Assembly: GCF_014638745.1 (NCBI RefSeq)
Contig: NZ_BMFO01000002.1
Span: 372,001 to 436,000, forward strand
Length of the DNA: 64,000 nt
Direction: 5' to 3'
DNA from: Arenimonas maotaiensis
GTDB lineage: Bacteria > Pseudomonadota > Gammaproteobacteria > Xanthomonadales > Xanthomonadaceae
Made by a program: the position numbers and the translations under genes. The notes under the pieces are model-generated. The model did not search any database, was not told the origin of the DNA, and saw only the letters and a list, made by a program, of their open reading frames with translations. Shown here piece after piece: positions 30,490 to 39,258 of the stretch (position 1 is its first letter; the number at the start of each line of letters is the position of its first letter).

Positions 30490-31727
30490 CAGTCGGCCTG
30501 TCCGGGTTTGGCGAACAGCATATGCACGTCGCTGATCGAGCGTTCGCGGAAGCCGGCCTCGCAGTAGGCCAGGTAGAAATCCCACATGCGCACGAAGCGG
30601 GTGTCGTAGCCGAGCGCACGCACCGCCGTTTCGGCATCAAGGAAGCGCCGGCGCCATTCATTCAGGGTGCGCGCATAGCTGTCGCCGATGTCCTGCAGGC
30701 CGGTCAGCCGCAGTTGCCCGGCCTCGGCGGCGGAGGCCACCATCGAGCTGACGCAGGGGATGTAGCTGCCGGGGAAGATGTAGCGCTTGATGAAGTCGAC
30801 GCTGTGCAGGGCCTGTCGGTAACGATGATCCTCGATGGTGATGGCCTGGATCAGCGCCTTGCCGCCGGGCTTCAGCAGGGACGCGCACTTGGCGAAGTAG
30901 GTGTCTTGGTACTGGTGGCCGATGGCTTCGATCATCTCGATCGACACCAGTTTGTCGAAGCGGCCCTCCAGTTCGCGGTAATCCTTGAACAGCAGGGTCA
31001 CGCGCTCCTGCAGGCCGGCCGCGCGGATGCGTTCCGCGGCCAGGTCGTGCTGCTGCCTGGAAATGGTGGTGGTGGTGACCCGGCAACCGTAGCGCGACGC
31101 CGCATACACCGCCATCGCGCCCCAGCCGGTACCGATCTCGACCAGATGGTCGTCCGGGCCCAGCTCGAGTTTTTCGCAGATCAGCTGCAGCTTGCGTTCG
31201 GAGGCTTCCTCCAGCGTCATGTCCTCGCGCTCGAACACCGCCGAGGAATACATCAGGCTGGGGTCGAGGAACAGCTCGAACAGGTCGTTGCCGAGGTCGT
31301 AGTGCGCCGCGATGTTGCGCCTGCTGCCGGAGCGTGTGTTGCGCCGCAGTGCGTGCGCGCCGCGCATCAGCCAGCCGGCGAAGCGGGCGCCGCCGCCTTC
31401 CATCGCGTCCAACAGGTCGCGGTTGCGGATCAGCAGGCGCATGATGTCGACCAGGCGCGCGGAACGCCAGTCGCTGTCCATGTAGGATTCGGCGGCGCCG
31501 ACCGAGCCGCCGAAGGCGACTTTGGCGAAGAACGCCGGATCGCGGATCTCCAGGGTGCCGAAGTCGGGGGCGGACGCATCGCCGAGTAGCAGCGGACCGC
31601 CGCCTGGTTCGGCCAGGCGGAAGTGGCCATGGCGTAGGCCGGCCAGTTTGCCGAGCACCTGCCGGCGGATCAGGGCGTCGAACGCGGAAGGCTTGCCGGC
31701 GGCGGTCTGGAGCTCGGTATCGATCAT
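30489..31727 (-). CDS. Cyclopropane-fatty-acyl-phospholipid synthase family methyltransferase
   Basis: A 412-residue CFA-superfamily methyltransferase. After an N-terminal domain of about 130 residues comes HYDLGNDLFELFLDPSLMYS, then the SAM motif VEIGTGWGAMAVYA and the acidic residue E267 in SIEMIEAIGHQY. Where E. coli CFA synthase has a bicarbonate-binding histidine (LLHTIG) this protein has Q294 (LIQAIT), and S162 replaces the cysteine. The product may therefore be a methylated rather than a cyclopropane fatty acid. The gene lies between DUF1365 (seven-base gap) and DUF2878 (one-base overlap). Confidence 0.87.
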   Translation of the reverse strand: MIDTELQTAAGKPSAFDALIRRQVLGKLAGLRHGHFRLAEPGGGPLLLGDASAPDFGTLEIRDPAFFAKVAFGGSVGAAESYMDSDWRSARLVDIMRLLIRNRDLLDAMEGGGARFAGWLMRGAHALRRNTRSGSRRNIAAHYDLGNDLFELFLDPSLMYSSAVFEREDMTLEEASERKLQLICEKLELGPDDHLVEIGTGWGAMAVYAASRYGCRVTTTTISRQQHDLAAERIRAAGLQERVTLLFKDYRELEGRFDKLVSIEMIEAIGHQYQDTYFAKCASLLKPGGKALIQAITIEDHRYRQALHSVDFIKRYIFPGSYIPCVSSMVASAAEAGQLRLTGLQDIGDSYARTLNEWRRRFLDAETAVRALGYDTRFVRMWDFYLAYCEAGFRERSISDVHMLFAKPGQAD

Positions 31728-31734
31728 GTCGGTC

Positions 31735-32490
31735 TCAGGGGTGGTCGTGGAACGGAACGCGTTTGAACCAGAGCAGCAGGGCGTTCCAGTAGATGCCGAC
31801 GGCGACTTTCGCGGTGATCCACGGGAACGCCAACAGTTGCCGCAGCAGCGATGATGGACTCAATTCTCGCCGCCGCAGGGTCAAGGTCGCGTCAAATTGC
31901 CGCTCGCCGGCCCGTTGTACCCGCATGTACACGCCCAAGGCCTCGCTGGGTGTGCCGAAGCGCCAATCGTACTTCAGCGCCATCGGCAGGAACGGCGAGA
32001 CATGGAAGCGCTTGGGGAAGCGCCATGTCGCCGGCTGCCGCGCATCATGGCCGGGTTCGATCGGCAGGAAATAGCTGAAACGCTCGCCCCACGGTGTGTT
32101 GGTGATTTCGGCCAGAATCCAACGCAGGGTCCGGCCGTCTTCGTCGAACCCGTAGTAGAAGCTGACCGGATTCATCACGAACCCCAGCACGCGCAGGTGC
32201 GTCAGCATGAAAATCGGTCCGCGCTGGGCCTGCCCCGTTTCGGCTTCGGCGTGCCGGCGCACGGCCTCGTCCAGCGAAAGCGACGGGTCGCCGAAATAAT
32301 CGGCGCGCCGGTACTGCAGCCAATTGAAGCGGCCGATCGAGCAGAACGGCAGCCGCGACAGGGTGGCTTCGATCCGGCGGGTATCGAGATAGAGCTGGAA
32401 CAGCCCGTAACGGAAGGCGTGCGGCTTCGGGACGAAGCGCCGGTGCGCGATACGTCCGACGTACAGGGCATCGGACTGCAGGGCCGTCAT
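31735..32490 (-). CDS. DUF1365 family protein
   Basis: A 251-residue DUF1365 protein. Family blocks seen are YVGRIAHRRFVPKPHAFRYG, FCSIGRFNWLQYRRADYFGD, LTHLRVLGFVMNPVSFYYGF and WGERFSYFLPIEPG. DUF1365 proteins are regularly encoded beside FAD oxidoreductases and CFA-type methyltransferases; in Rhodobacter sphaeroides a similar set belongs to the singlet-oxygen response. The biochemical function is not established as far as I know. Four-base overlap with the FAD oxidoreductase gene upstream. Confidence 0.85.
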   Translation of the reverse strand: MTALQSDALYVGRIAHRRFVPKPHAFRYGLFQLYLDTRRIEATLSRLPFCSIGRFNWLQYRRADYFGDPSLSLDEAVRRHAEAETGQAQRGPIFMLTHLRVLGFVMNPVSFYYGFDEDGRTLRWILAEITNTPWGERFSYFLPIEPGHDARQPATWRFPKRFHVSPFLPMALKYDWRFGTPSEALGVYMRVQRAGERQFDATLTLRRRELSPSSLLRQLLAFPWITAKVAVGIYWNALLLWFKRVPFHDHP

Positions 32491-33728
32491 TCCCGCTCCA
32501 GCAGTGCCTGGGCGACCTCATGGCCGCTGCGGAAGCCGTCTTCATGGAAGCCGAAACCCCAGTAGGCGCCGCAGAACCAGCTGCGGTTGAGGCCTTGGAT
32601 TTCGCCGCGGCGGGTCTGCGCGCGCACCATCGCGTGGTCGTATTGCGGATGCTGATAATCCATCACCGCGAAGATTTTGTCCGGTGCGATCTGCCCGCGC
32701 TGGTTCAGGCTGACGATGAACGGCTCGGGACTGTCGACGCCCTGCAGGATGTTCATGCAGTAGCTGACCGTGCACGGCGCCGACGGATCGGCGGGGATGT
32801 CGGCGTTCCAGGCCGCCCAGGCGCGGCGGTCCGGCGGCAGCACCGAGGCGTCGCGGTGCAGCACGGTTTCGTTCGAGGCGTAACGGATGGCGCCGAGGAT
32901 CTCGCGCTCTGCCGTGCTCGGCGCCCCCAGCATGGCCAGGGTCTGGTCGCTGTGGCAGGCGAACACCGCCTGGTCGAAGCGTTCGTTGCCGTCGGCGGTC
33001 TCGAGCTCGACATGCGACTCGAAGCGGTTGACCCGGCGTACGCCGGCGCCGAGGCGGACGTCGACCGGCCATTGCGCCGCGAGCTTTTCGACGTAGCTGC
33101 TGGAACCGTTCTCCAGCACGCGCCAGACCGGCCGGCCGCTGAGTTGCAGCATGTGGTGGTTGGCCATGAACGCCACCAGGTACTTGGCCGGAAAGTCCAG
33201 GATGCGCGCGCTCGGCGACGACCACAGCGCGCTGGCCATCGGAATCAGGTGGTTTTCGGTGAAGTAGCGGCCGTAGCCGCCCGCGCGCAGATACTCGCCC
33301 AGGGTCGGGCCGTCCTCGGCGGAGGCCAGCAGCGCCGGGCATTCGCGGTAGAAACGCCGGATTTCGGCCAGCATGCGCCAGAACGCCGGCGAGGCCAGAT
33401 TGCGCTTCTGGCAGAACAGGCCGCCGAGGTCGTGCGCGTTGTAGTACATCCCGAGCGCGCGGTTGTGCACCGCGAAGCTCATCTCGGTTTCGCGCGTACC
33501 GACACCCAGTTGGCGCAGGAACGCGCTGAACAGCGGATAGTTGCCGGGATTGTGCACGATGAAGCCGGAATCGATGCGGTACCGGCGTCCAGCCATCTCG
33601 AGCGTGTGCGTGTGGGTGTGGCCGCCGAGCCGGTGCTCTTTCTCGAACAACACCACTTCATGCCGTTGCGCCAGCGCCCGGGCGCTGGCGATGCCGGCGA
33701 TACCGCTGCCGATGACCGCGATTCTCAC
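32487..33728 (-). CDS. FAD-dependent oxidoreductase of the amine-oxidase type
   Basis: A 413-residue flavoprotein. The dinucleotide motif GSGIAGIASARALAQ is at residues 7-21, followed by LFEKEHRLGGHTHTHTLEM. This group of NAD(P)/FAD-binding proteins is a standard partner of DUF1365 and CFA-type methyltransferases. A role in oxidation or desaturation of a lipid-bound intermediate is inferred. Starts in a four-base overlap with the desaturase gene and ends in a four-base overlap with the DUF1365 gene, so the three are coupled. Confidence 0.85.
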   Translation of the reverse strand: MRIAVIGSGIAGIASARALAQRHEVVLFEKEHRLGGHTHTHTLEMAGRRYRIDSGFIVHNPGNYPLFSAFLRQLGVGTRETEMSFAVHNRALGMYYNAHDLGGLFCQKRNLASPAFWRMLAEIRRFYRECPALLASAEDGPTLGEYLRAGGYGRYFTENHLIPMASALWSSPSARILDFPAKYLVAFMANHHMLQLSGRPVWRVLENGSSSYVEKLAAQWPVDVRLGAGVRRVNRFESHVELETADGNERFDQAVFACHSDQTLAMLGAPSTAEREILGAIRYASNETVLHRDASVLPPDRRAWAAWNADIPADPSAPCTVSYCMNILQGVDSPEPFIVSLNQRGQIAPDKIFAVMDYQHPQYDHAMVRAQTRRGEIQGLNRSWFCGAYWGFGFHEDGFRSGHEVAQALLERE

Positions 33729-34660
33729 ATCGCCTCCGCTTTAACGCGTGCCGGCACCGGCTTCAGGTCCCAAGCCAAGCCCAGCGCCTGCATCGTGCGC
33801 AGCGCAAGGTAGGTCAGGTCCAGTTCCCACCAGAAGAAGCCCTGGCGGACGCTGTTGGGATAATGATGGTGGTTGTTGTGCCAGCCTTCGCCGAAGGTGA
33901 ACAGCGCCAACAACGCATTGTTGCGGCTGTCGTCGCGGGTGGCGTAGCGGCGCGAGCCCCAGACGTGCGCCACCGAGTTGATGCTGACGGTGACATGGAA
34001 CAGCAGCACCGTGGACAGCACGAAGCCCCAGACCAGCAGCTGGGCGCCATCGGTATCCAGCCCCGGCGCGTGACGGGCCAGCAATTCGCCGATAAGGTAC
34101 AGCAATGCGGCCAACACGGCCGGCGCGACGATATCAAAGCGGTTCAGCCAGCGCAGGAACGGGCGTTTGGCGAAATCTTGGATCACCGAATAATCGGTGG
34201 CGAAGGCTTCATGCCGCAGGAACCAGCTCATGTGGCTGCGCCAGAAGCCGTGGATCGGGCTGTGCAGGTCCTGCGGGGTATCGGAATGCCGGTGGTGATG
34301 GCGGTGGTGGGCGGCCCACCACAGCGGGCCGCGTTGCGCGCTGGCGGCGCCGATGAAGCCGAACAACGATTCGACCCAGCGGTGGGTCTTGAAGGTCTTG
34401 TGCGAAAAATAACGATGGTAGAAGCCGGTGATGGCGAACATGCGCAGGCCGTAAGTGACTGCCAAGGCGGCCAGCGCAGCGTGCGAATAGCCGACCCAGA
34501 ACACCGCCAGGCAGGCCAGATGCAGGCCGATGAACGGCAGGATGCGCAGCCAGGCGACGCCGTCGCCTTTCGGCTCGGGCACGGCTTCGCTGTCGAACCA
34601 GGCGATGAGGGTACGGAGGCGGGAGCGCGAAGCAGACATACCGTTAATTCTGGACGGCAT
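33725..34660 (-). CDS. Membrane fatty-acid (acyl-CoA type) desaturase
   Basis: A 311-residue integral membrane di-iron desaturase. The three histidine boxes are present: HRYFSH, HHRHHH (in WWAAHHRHHHRHSDTP) and HNNHHH (in GEGWHNNHHHYPNSV). Three to four hydrophobic segments surround them. It introduces a double bond into fatty acyl chains at the membrane, supplying substrate for the CFA-type enzymes of the operon (inferred). The start is either ATG 34660 or ATG 34639; neither has a strong ribosome-binding site, and I give the longer form. It follows the OsmC gene by 21 bases. Confidence 0.9.
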   Translation of the reverse strand: MPSRINGMSASRSRLRTLIAWFDSEAVPEPKGDGVAWLRILPFIGLHLACLAVFWVGYSHAALAALAVTYGLRMFAITGFYHRYFSHKTFKTHRWVESLFGFIGAASAQRGPLWWAAHHRHHHRHSDTPQDLHSPIHGFWRSHMSWFLRHEAFATDYSVIQDFAKRPFLRWLNRFDIVAPAVLAALLYLIGELLARHAPGLDTDGAQLLVWGFVLSTVLLFHVTVSINSVAHVWGSRRYATRDDSRNNALLALFTFGEGWHNNHHHYPNSVRQGFFWWELDLTYLALRTMQALGLAWDLKPVPARVKAEAM

Positions 34661-34681
34661 GCGGTGATTCCATCGTGAAGG

Positions 34682-35128
34682 TCAGTTCTCGACCCGGAAG
34701 TCGGTATTGAGCGTGTTGGCGATGAAACAGTTGCGGTGCGCGCTGTCGTGCAGCTTGGCCAAGGTCTCGGCGTCCGGCGCGTTGTCGCCACCGAACTCGA
34801 TCCGTGGATGCAATACGCAGTGCGTGATCGCCATGCGGCCGTCGGCGTTCTTGCCGAGGGTGCCGGTGATGTGGTCGCGGTAGCTCAGCACGGTGTAGCC
34901 GCGTTTGGCGGCCACCGCCAGGAAGGTCAGCATGTGGCAGGAGGACAACGCCGCCAGCAACAGGGTTTCGGGGTTGGATGCCGCCGGATTGCCCAGGAAC
35001 GCCGGCGCGGCCGAGTTCAACAGGGCATGTCCGTTCTCCAGGGTGACGGTATGGTCGCGCGAATAGGTGTCCGCCTGCTGCGGATGCGACTGCGCGTTCC
35101 ATTCGATGTCGGCGACGTGTTCGGACAT
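34682..35128 (-). CDS. OsmC-family protein
   Basis: A 148-residue OsmC/Ohr-family protein. OsmC-like peroxidases reduce organic hydroperoxides through a pair of cysteines. Here the first redox cysteine fits SSCHMLTFLAVAAKRGYTV and the second fits HRNCFIANTLNTDFRVEN. The ribosome-binding site GAGGAG is about seven bases before ATG 35128. It is the first gene of the lipid-modification operon, which fits defence of unsaturated lipids against peroxidation. The divergent pseudouridine synthase gene begins only 36 bases away. Confidence 0.85.
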   Translation of the reverse strand: MSEHVADIEWNAQSHPQQADTYSRDHTVTLENGHALLNSAAPAFLGNPAASNPETLLLAALSSCHMLTFLAVAAKRGYTVLSYRDHITGTLGKNADGRMAITHCVLHPRIEFGGDNAPDAETLAKLHDSAHRNCFIANTLNTDFRVEN

Positions 35129-35151
35129 GACGGTCTCCTCGGGTTTGCCGT

Positions 35152-35157
35152 ATTCTA
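35152..35157 (-). promoter_or_regulatory. Candidate -10 box for the osmC-lipid operon
   Basis: TAGAAT on the minus strand (five of six) lies 24 bases before the OsmC ATG. No acceptable -35 is seen, and no obvious ECF-sigma (RpoE/ChrR type) promoter either. The whole divergent spacer is 36 bases. Confidence 0.3.
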
Positions 35158-35164
35158 CACCGGC

Positions 35165-35893
35165 ATGACCGACACCGCCCCCAAACGCCATGGCCTCGCC
35201 CGCGTGCTGTCCAAGCTGGGCCTGGCCTCGCGCACGCAGGCGGCGGCATGGATCGCCGAAGGCCGGGTGCGGGTCAACGGCCGCGTGCGCCGCGACCCCG
35301 AGTTTCCGGTGCGCATGGGCGTCGATGCCGTCGCCGTCGCCGGCGAGGCCGCACAGCGGCAACAGCGCCGCGTGCTGATGCTCAACAAGCCGCGTGGTCT
35401 GGTCACCACCCGCAATGACGAAAAGCAACGCGCCACCGTGTACGACTGCCTGCCGGCCGACATGCCGTGGTTGGCGCCGGTAGGGCGTTTGGACAAGGCC
35501 AGCGAGGGCCTGCTGCTGTTCAGCAACGATCCGCAGTGGGCGGCGCGCGTCACCGATCCCGCGACCGGCCCCGACAAGACCTACCATGTGCAGGTCGATT
35601 GCCGGCCCGATGCCGCGTTGTTGAAAGCTTTGGAGACCGGTGTCGACTCGTCCGAGGGCCTATTGCGCGCCAAGCGGGCCCAGCTGTTGCGCGTCGGCGA
35701 AAAGAACGCCTGGTTGGAAATCGTGCTGGACGAGGGCCGCAACCGCCAGATCCGGCGACTGCTCGAAGCCTTCGATATTGAGGTATTGCGTCTGGTGCGC
35801 ACCGCCATCGGCGGCCTGCCCTTGGGCGACCTGCCGAAAGGGCAGTGGCGGGAGCTCGGCGCGGACGAAATCGCTTTATTGGATCACGCCTAG
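35165..35893 (+). CDS. RsuA/RluB-family pseudouridine synthase
   Basis: A 242-residue pseudouridine synthase. The N-terminal S4 RNA-binding domain is [20 protein letters not shown] followed by [18 protein letters not shown]. The catalytic aspartate is in [17 protein letters not shown], and the family block [16 protein letters not shown] follows. It modifies a uridine in 16S or 23S rRNA, but the exact site cannot be told from sequence. ATG 35165 is 36 bases from the OsmC start on the other strand. Its 3' end overlaps the convergent kbl gene by 18 bases. Confidence 0.88.
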   Translation: MTDTAPKRHGLARVLSKLGLASRTQAAAWIAEGRVRVNGRVRRDPEFPVRMGVDAVAVAGEAAQRQQRRVLMLNKPRGLVTTRNDEKQRATVYDCLPADMPWLAPVGRLDKASEGLLLFSNDPQWAARVTDPATGPDKTYHVQVDCRPDAALLKALETGVDSSEGLLRAKRAQLLRVGEKNAWLEIVLDEGRNRQIRRLLEAFDIEVLRLVRTAIGGLPLGDLPKGQWRELGADEIALLDHA

Positions 35894-37072
35894 CTCGCGG
35901 CCGACCTTGGTGAAGGCGGCGATGGCGCGGTCCAGGTGCTCGCGGGTGTGCGCGGCGCTCATCTGGGTGCGGATGCGGGCCTGGCCCTGCGGCACCACCG
36001 GGAAGAAGAAACCGACCGCATAGATGCCCTCATCCAACAGGCGCTTGGCGAATTCCTGCGCCAGCGGGGCATCGTGCAGCATCACCGGCACGATCGGGTG
36101 GCTGCCCGGCTTGAGCGCGAAGCCCGCGGCCGCCATCTTCTCGCGGAAGTATCGGGTGTTGTCCTGCAGTTTGGCGCGCAGGCCGTCGGCCGCGGCCAGC
36201 ATGTCGAACACCTTGATGCCGGCCGCCACCACCGGCGGCGGCAGCGAGTTGGAGAACAGGTAGGGGCGCGAACGTTGACGCAGCAGCTCGATCACCGCTT
36301 TCGGGCCGGTGGTAAAGCCGCCCAAGGCGCCGCCGAGCGACTTGCCCAAGGTGCCGGTGAAGATGTCGATCTTGTCCAATACGCCGCCGACTTCCGCCGA
36401 GCCGCGGCCGGTCGCGCCCAGAAAGCCGGTCGCGTGGCATTCGTCGATATGCACCAGTGCGCCGTATTTCTCCGCCAACGCGGTGATCTCGGCCAGCGGC
36501 GCGATGAAGCCGTCCATCGAGAACACGCCGTCGGTGCTGATCAGGATCTTGCCGCAGCCGTCGGCGCGCGCCTTCTGCAGCTGCGCCTCCAGGTCGGTCA
36601 TGTCGCAGTTGGCGTAGCGGTAGCGCTTGGCCTTGCACAGGCGGATGCCGTCGATGATCGAGGCGTGGTTCAGCGCATCGGAGACCACGGCGTCGTTCTC
36701 GCCCAGCAGCGGTTCGTACAGGCCGCCGTTGGCGTCGAAGCAGGCGGCGTACAGGATGGTGTCCTCGGTGCCGAAGAATTCGGCGATCTGGGCTTCCAAG
36801 GTCTTGTGCAGGTCCTGGGTGCCGCAGATGAAGCGTACCGAGGCCATGCCGAAGCCGTGGCTGTCCAGCGCGTCCTTGGCGGCCTGGATGACGTCCGGGT
36901 TGTCGGCCAGGCCGAGGTAGTTGTTGGCGCAGAAGTTCAGTACCCGGCGGCCGTCGACCAGTTGGATTTCGGCGGACTGGGCGCTGGTGATGATGCGTTC
37001 CCGCTTCAGCAGGCCTTGGGCTTCGATTCGGGCGAGTTCATTCTGGTAGTCGAGCAGGGCGGGCTTGGTCAT
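35876..37072 (-). CDS. kbl: Glycine C-acetyltransferase (2-amino-3-ketobutyrate CoA ligase)
   Basis: A 398-residue PLP enzyme of the alpha-oxoamine synthase family. Kbl cleaves 2-amino-3-ketobutyrate with CoA to glycine and acetyl-CoA, after Tdh has oxidised threonine. Family blocks are [51 protein letters not shown] and [16 protein letters not shown] with the PLP lysine. ATG 37072 gives [13 protein letters not shown], matching the usual start; the frame extends to 37108. Its partner tdh lies 1 kb upstream on the same strand, separated by an opposite-strand porin gene. Confidence 0.94.
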   Translation of the reverse strand: MTKPALLDYQNELARIEAQGLLKRERIITSAQSAEIQLVDGRRVLNFCANNYLGLADNPDVIQAAKDALDSHGFGMASVRFICGTQDLHKTLEAQIAEFFGTEDTILYAACFDANGGLYEPLLGENDAVVSDALNHASIIDGIRLCKAKRYRYANCDMTDLEAQLQKARADGCGKILISTDGVFSMDGFIAPLAEITALAEKYGALVHIDECHATGFLGATGRGSAEVGGVLDKIDIFTGTLGKSLGGALGGFTTGPKAVIELLRQRSRPYLFSNSLPPPVVAAGIKVFDMLAAADGLRAKLQDNTRYFREKMAAAGFALKPGSHPIVPVMLHDAPLAQEFAKRLLDEGIYAVGFFFPVVPQGQARIRTQMSAAHTREHLDRAIAAFTKVGRELGVIQ

Positions 37073-37363
37073 GGCGAGAATCCGGGATGGGGTGATTGAT
37101 CGGGTCATTTTACATCAAATGCCCGCCGCTTGATTTCGTAACACATTGAATTATTGAATATTATTTCGATTTATTAGAGCGGTTACACAGGCTGGGAGCT
37201 CTGTTTGGTAGATGAACATGCCTTGAACCACAGGCCACAAACTGTGACAGGGCTACACAAATTGCTAAGAATCCGTTAACATCGGTTCAAGCCAGCCGGC
37301 TAAGGAAGTCGGTGCGCCTCGGGCTTCGACCCGTAAATAAACCAATCCTTTTGGAGAATTTCA
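37073..37363. other. AT-rich spacer between kbl and the TorF-type porin gene
   Basis: This 291-base gap is much richer in A+T than its surroundings and has no plausible gene. It must hold the promoters of kbl (minus) and of the porin (plus). I see TAAAAT on the minus strand at 37107-37112 as a possible kbl -10, overlapped by an inverted repeat ATCAA-N11-TTGAT (37114-37134). No convincing complete plus-strand promoter was found. Confidence 0.5.
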
Positions 37364-38047
37364 ATGCAAAACAACCTGAAAGCCGCCGTCCTGGCCGCGC
37401 TTCTGTTGGCTCCGGCCGCCGCCTTCGCGCAAGACGCCGAATCGAACTTCAGCTGGAACGCCGGCGTTGCCTCCGACTACGTGTTCCGCGGCATCTCGCA
37501 ATCCAACCGTGACATCGCCTTCCAAGCCGGCGTTGACTACGCTTTCGGCGACAGCGGCTTCTATGCCGGCGCCTGGGGTTCCAACGTCGACTTCCAAGAC
37601 ACCACCGGTCCGAAGGGTGAGGTCGACCTGTATGTCGGCTACAACACCGACATCACCGACAACGTCAACTTCGACGTGATGCTGACCCGTTACACCTATC
37701 ACGGTTCGGACGCCGGTTACGGCAACATCGACTACAACGAACTGATCACCAAGGTCGGTCTGAAGGACGTCGGCACCCTGACCGTCGGCTACACCAACGA
37801 CTACTCGAACAGCGGCGAAAACGTCACCTATGTGAACCTGGGCAACAGCTGGGATCTGGGCGGCGAATACACCCTGAACGCCGGCTTCGGCCGCACCTTC
37901 TCCGACTTCGGCGACTACAACGACTGGAACGTCGGCGTGAGCAAGTCGTTCAAGGGCATCGAGTTCGGCCTGAACTACTACGACACCAACCTCGAAGGCC
38001 CGCGCGCGGCCGACGCCGTGGTGCTGAGCATGACCATCGGCGGCTAA
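37364..38047 (+). CDS. TorF-family putative porin
   Basis: A 227-residue outer-membrane beta-barrel protein. The signal peptide is MQNNLKAAVLAALLLAPAAA-FA, cleaved before QDAES. The mature part begins FSWNAGVASDYVFRGISQSN, typical of the TorF/Gcw_chp family, and alternates hydrophobic strands rich in Tyr and Gly. GGAG lies seven bases before ATG 37364. Codon use suggests good expression. The transported substrate is unknown. The gene stands alone between kbl and tdh and ends in a strong terminator. Confidence 0.87.
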   Translation: MQNNLKAAVLAALLLAPAAAFAQDAESNFSWNAGVASDYVFRGISQSNRDIAFQAGVDYAFGDSGFYAGAWGSNVDFQDTTGPKGEVDLYVGYNTDITDNVNFDVMLTRYTYHGSDAGYGNIDYNELITKVGLKDVGTLTVGYTNDYSNSGENVTYVNLGNSWDLGGEYTLNAGFGRTFSDFGDYNDWNVGVSKSFKGIEFGLNYYDTNLEGPRAADAVVLSMTIGG

Positions 38048-38067
38048 TCCCCGGCGATGCGGTAATT

Positions 38068-38095
38068 AAAAAGGGGCGCCTCGGCGCCCCTTTTT
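38068..38095. terminator. Bidirectional terminator between the porin and tdh
   Basis: AAAAAGGGGCGCC and GGCGCCCCTTTTT surround TC, giving a symmetric stem with a short loop. It can stop transcription from both the plus-strand porin and the minus-strand tdh. Confidence 0.88.
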
Positions 38096-38122
38096 CATGC
38101 CCGCGATCCGCTTCCGGCGGAA

Positions 38123-39154
38123 TCACCAGCTGCACACCACCTTGCCGCAGACGCCGGCTTCCATCAGGTCGAAGCCTTTCTGGAAGTCATCGATGTGGAC
38201 CTGGTGGGTCAGTACCTTGTGCAGCGGGAAGCCGGTCAGTACCATCTGGGTCATCTTGTACCAGGTCTCGTACATCTTGCGGCCGTAGATGCCTTGTACG
38301 GTCAGGCCCTTGAAGATGATGCGGTCCCAATCCACGCCGGCGCCCTTGGGCAGGATGCCGAGCAGGGCGACCCTGCCGCCGTGGTACATGCAGTCGAGCA
38401 TGTCGTTGAAGGCCTGCGGCACGCCGCTCATCTCCAGGCCGACGTCGAAGCCCTCCATGTGCAGTTCGGCCATCACGTCCTTCAGGCTCTGCTTGGAGAC
38501 GTTGACCACCCGGGTCGCGCCCATGTCGGCGGCCAGCTTCAGCCGGTAGTCGTTGACGTCGGTGACCACCACGTTGCGGGCTCCGACATGCTTGCAGATG
38601 CCGGCGGCGATGATGCCGATCGGGCCGGCGCCGGTGATCAGCACGTCCTCGCCGATGACGTCGAACTCCAGCGCGCAATGCGCGGCGTTGCCGTAGGGGT
38701 CGAAGAACGCGGCCAGCTCGCTCGGGATCTGGTCGGGGATCGGCCACAGGTTCGAGGCCGGCATCACGATGTATTCGGCGAAGGCGCCATGCCGGTTGAC
38801 GCCGATGCCGACCGTGTTCGGGCAGAGGTGCTGGCGGCCGCCGCGGCAGTTGCGGCAGTGGCCGCAGACGATGTGGCCTTCGGCCGAGACCCGGTCGCCG
38901 ATGGCGTAGCCGGTCACGCCCGGGCCCAGCTCGGCGATGCGGCCGACGAATTCATGGCCGATCACCAGTCCCGGGGTGATGGTGCGTTGGCTCCACTCGT
39001 CCCACTTGTAGATGTGCAGGTCGGTACCGCAAATCGCGGTCTTCTCCAGCTTGATCAGGACTTCGTTCGGGCCCGGGCTGGGCACGGGCACCTGCTCCAT
39101 CCAGATTCCCTTCTCGGGGTGGCGTTTGACGAGGGCTTTCATCATGGCGGTCAT
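38123..39154 (-). CDS. tdh: L-threonine 3-dehydrogenase
   Basis: A 343-residue zinc-dependent medium-chain dehydrogenase that oxidises threonine to 2-amino-3-ketobutyrate, the substrate of Kbl. The catalytic zinc site is in [17 protein letters not shown] and GHEFVGRI; structural zinc cysteines lie in [15 protein letters not shown]. The NAD fold is [20 protein letters not shown]. The GGGAG eight bases before ATG 39154 supports this start; ATG 39142 ([12 protein letters not shown]) would match the E. coli length better. It is transcribed alone with a divergent S46 peptidase gene upstream. Confidence 0.94.
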   Translation of the reverse strand: MTAMMKALVKRHPEKGIWMEQVPVPSPGPNEVLIKLEKTAICGTDLHIYKWDEWSQRTITPGLVIGHEFVGRIAELGPGVTGYAIGDRVSAEGHIVCGHCRNCRGGRQHLCPNTVGIGVNRHGAFAEYIVMPASNLWPIPDQIPSELAAFFDPYGNAAHCALEFDVIGEDVLITGAGPIGIIAAGICKHVGARNVVVTDVNDYRLKLAADMGATRVVNVSKQSLKDVMAELHMEGFDVGLEMSGVPQAFNDMLDCMYHGGRVALLGILPKGAGVDWDRIIFKGLTVQGIYGRKMYETWYKMTQMVLTGFPLHKVLTHQVHIDDFQKGFDLMEAGVCGKVVCSW

Positions 39155-39258
39155 AGGGGGACTCCCGTTGCAAGGCCGCCATTATACGCATAGGCGACCA
39201 CCGGGACGCGGATTTCGGTCATAATCGGGGTTTGTCCCCGTCGTCCGGAGTTCCTGGT
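39155..39258. promoter_or_regulatory. Divergent promoter region of tdh and the S46 peptidase
   Basis: A perfect TATAAT occurs on the minus strand at 39181-39186, suited to tdh, and CATAAT on the plus strand at 39220-39225, suited to the peptidase. Neither has a good -35 box at normal spacing. Confidence 0.4.

Noticed and set aside
37114-37134. FNR/Anr-type box in the kbl-porin spacer
   Set aside because: The repeat is ATCAA-N11-TTGAT, the wrong order and spacing for TTGAT-N4-ATCAA.
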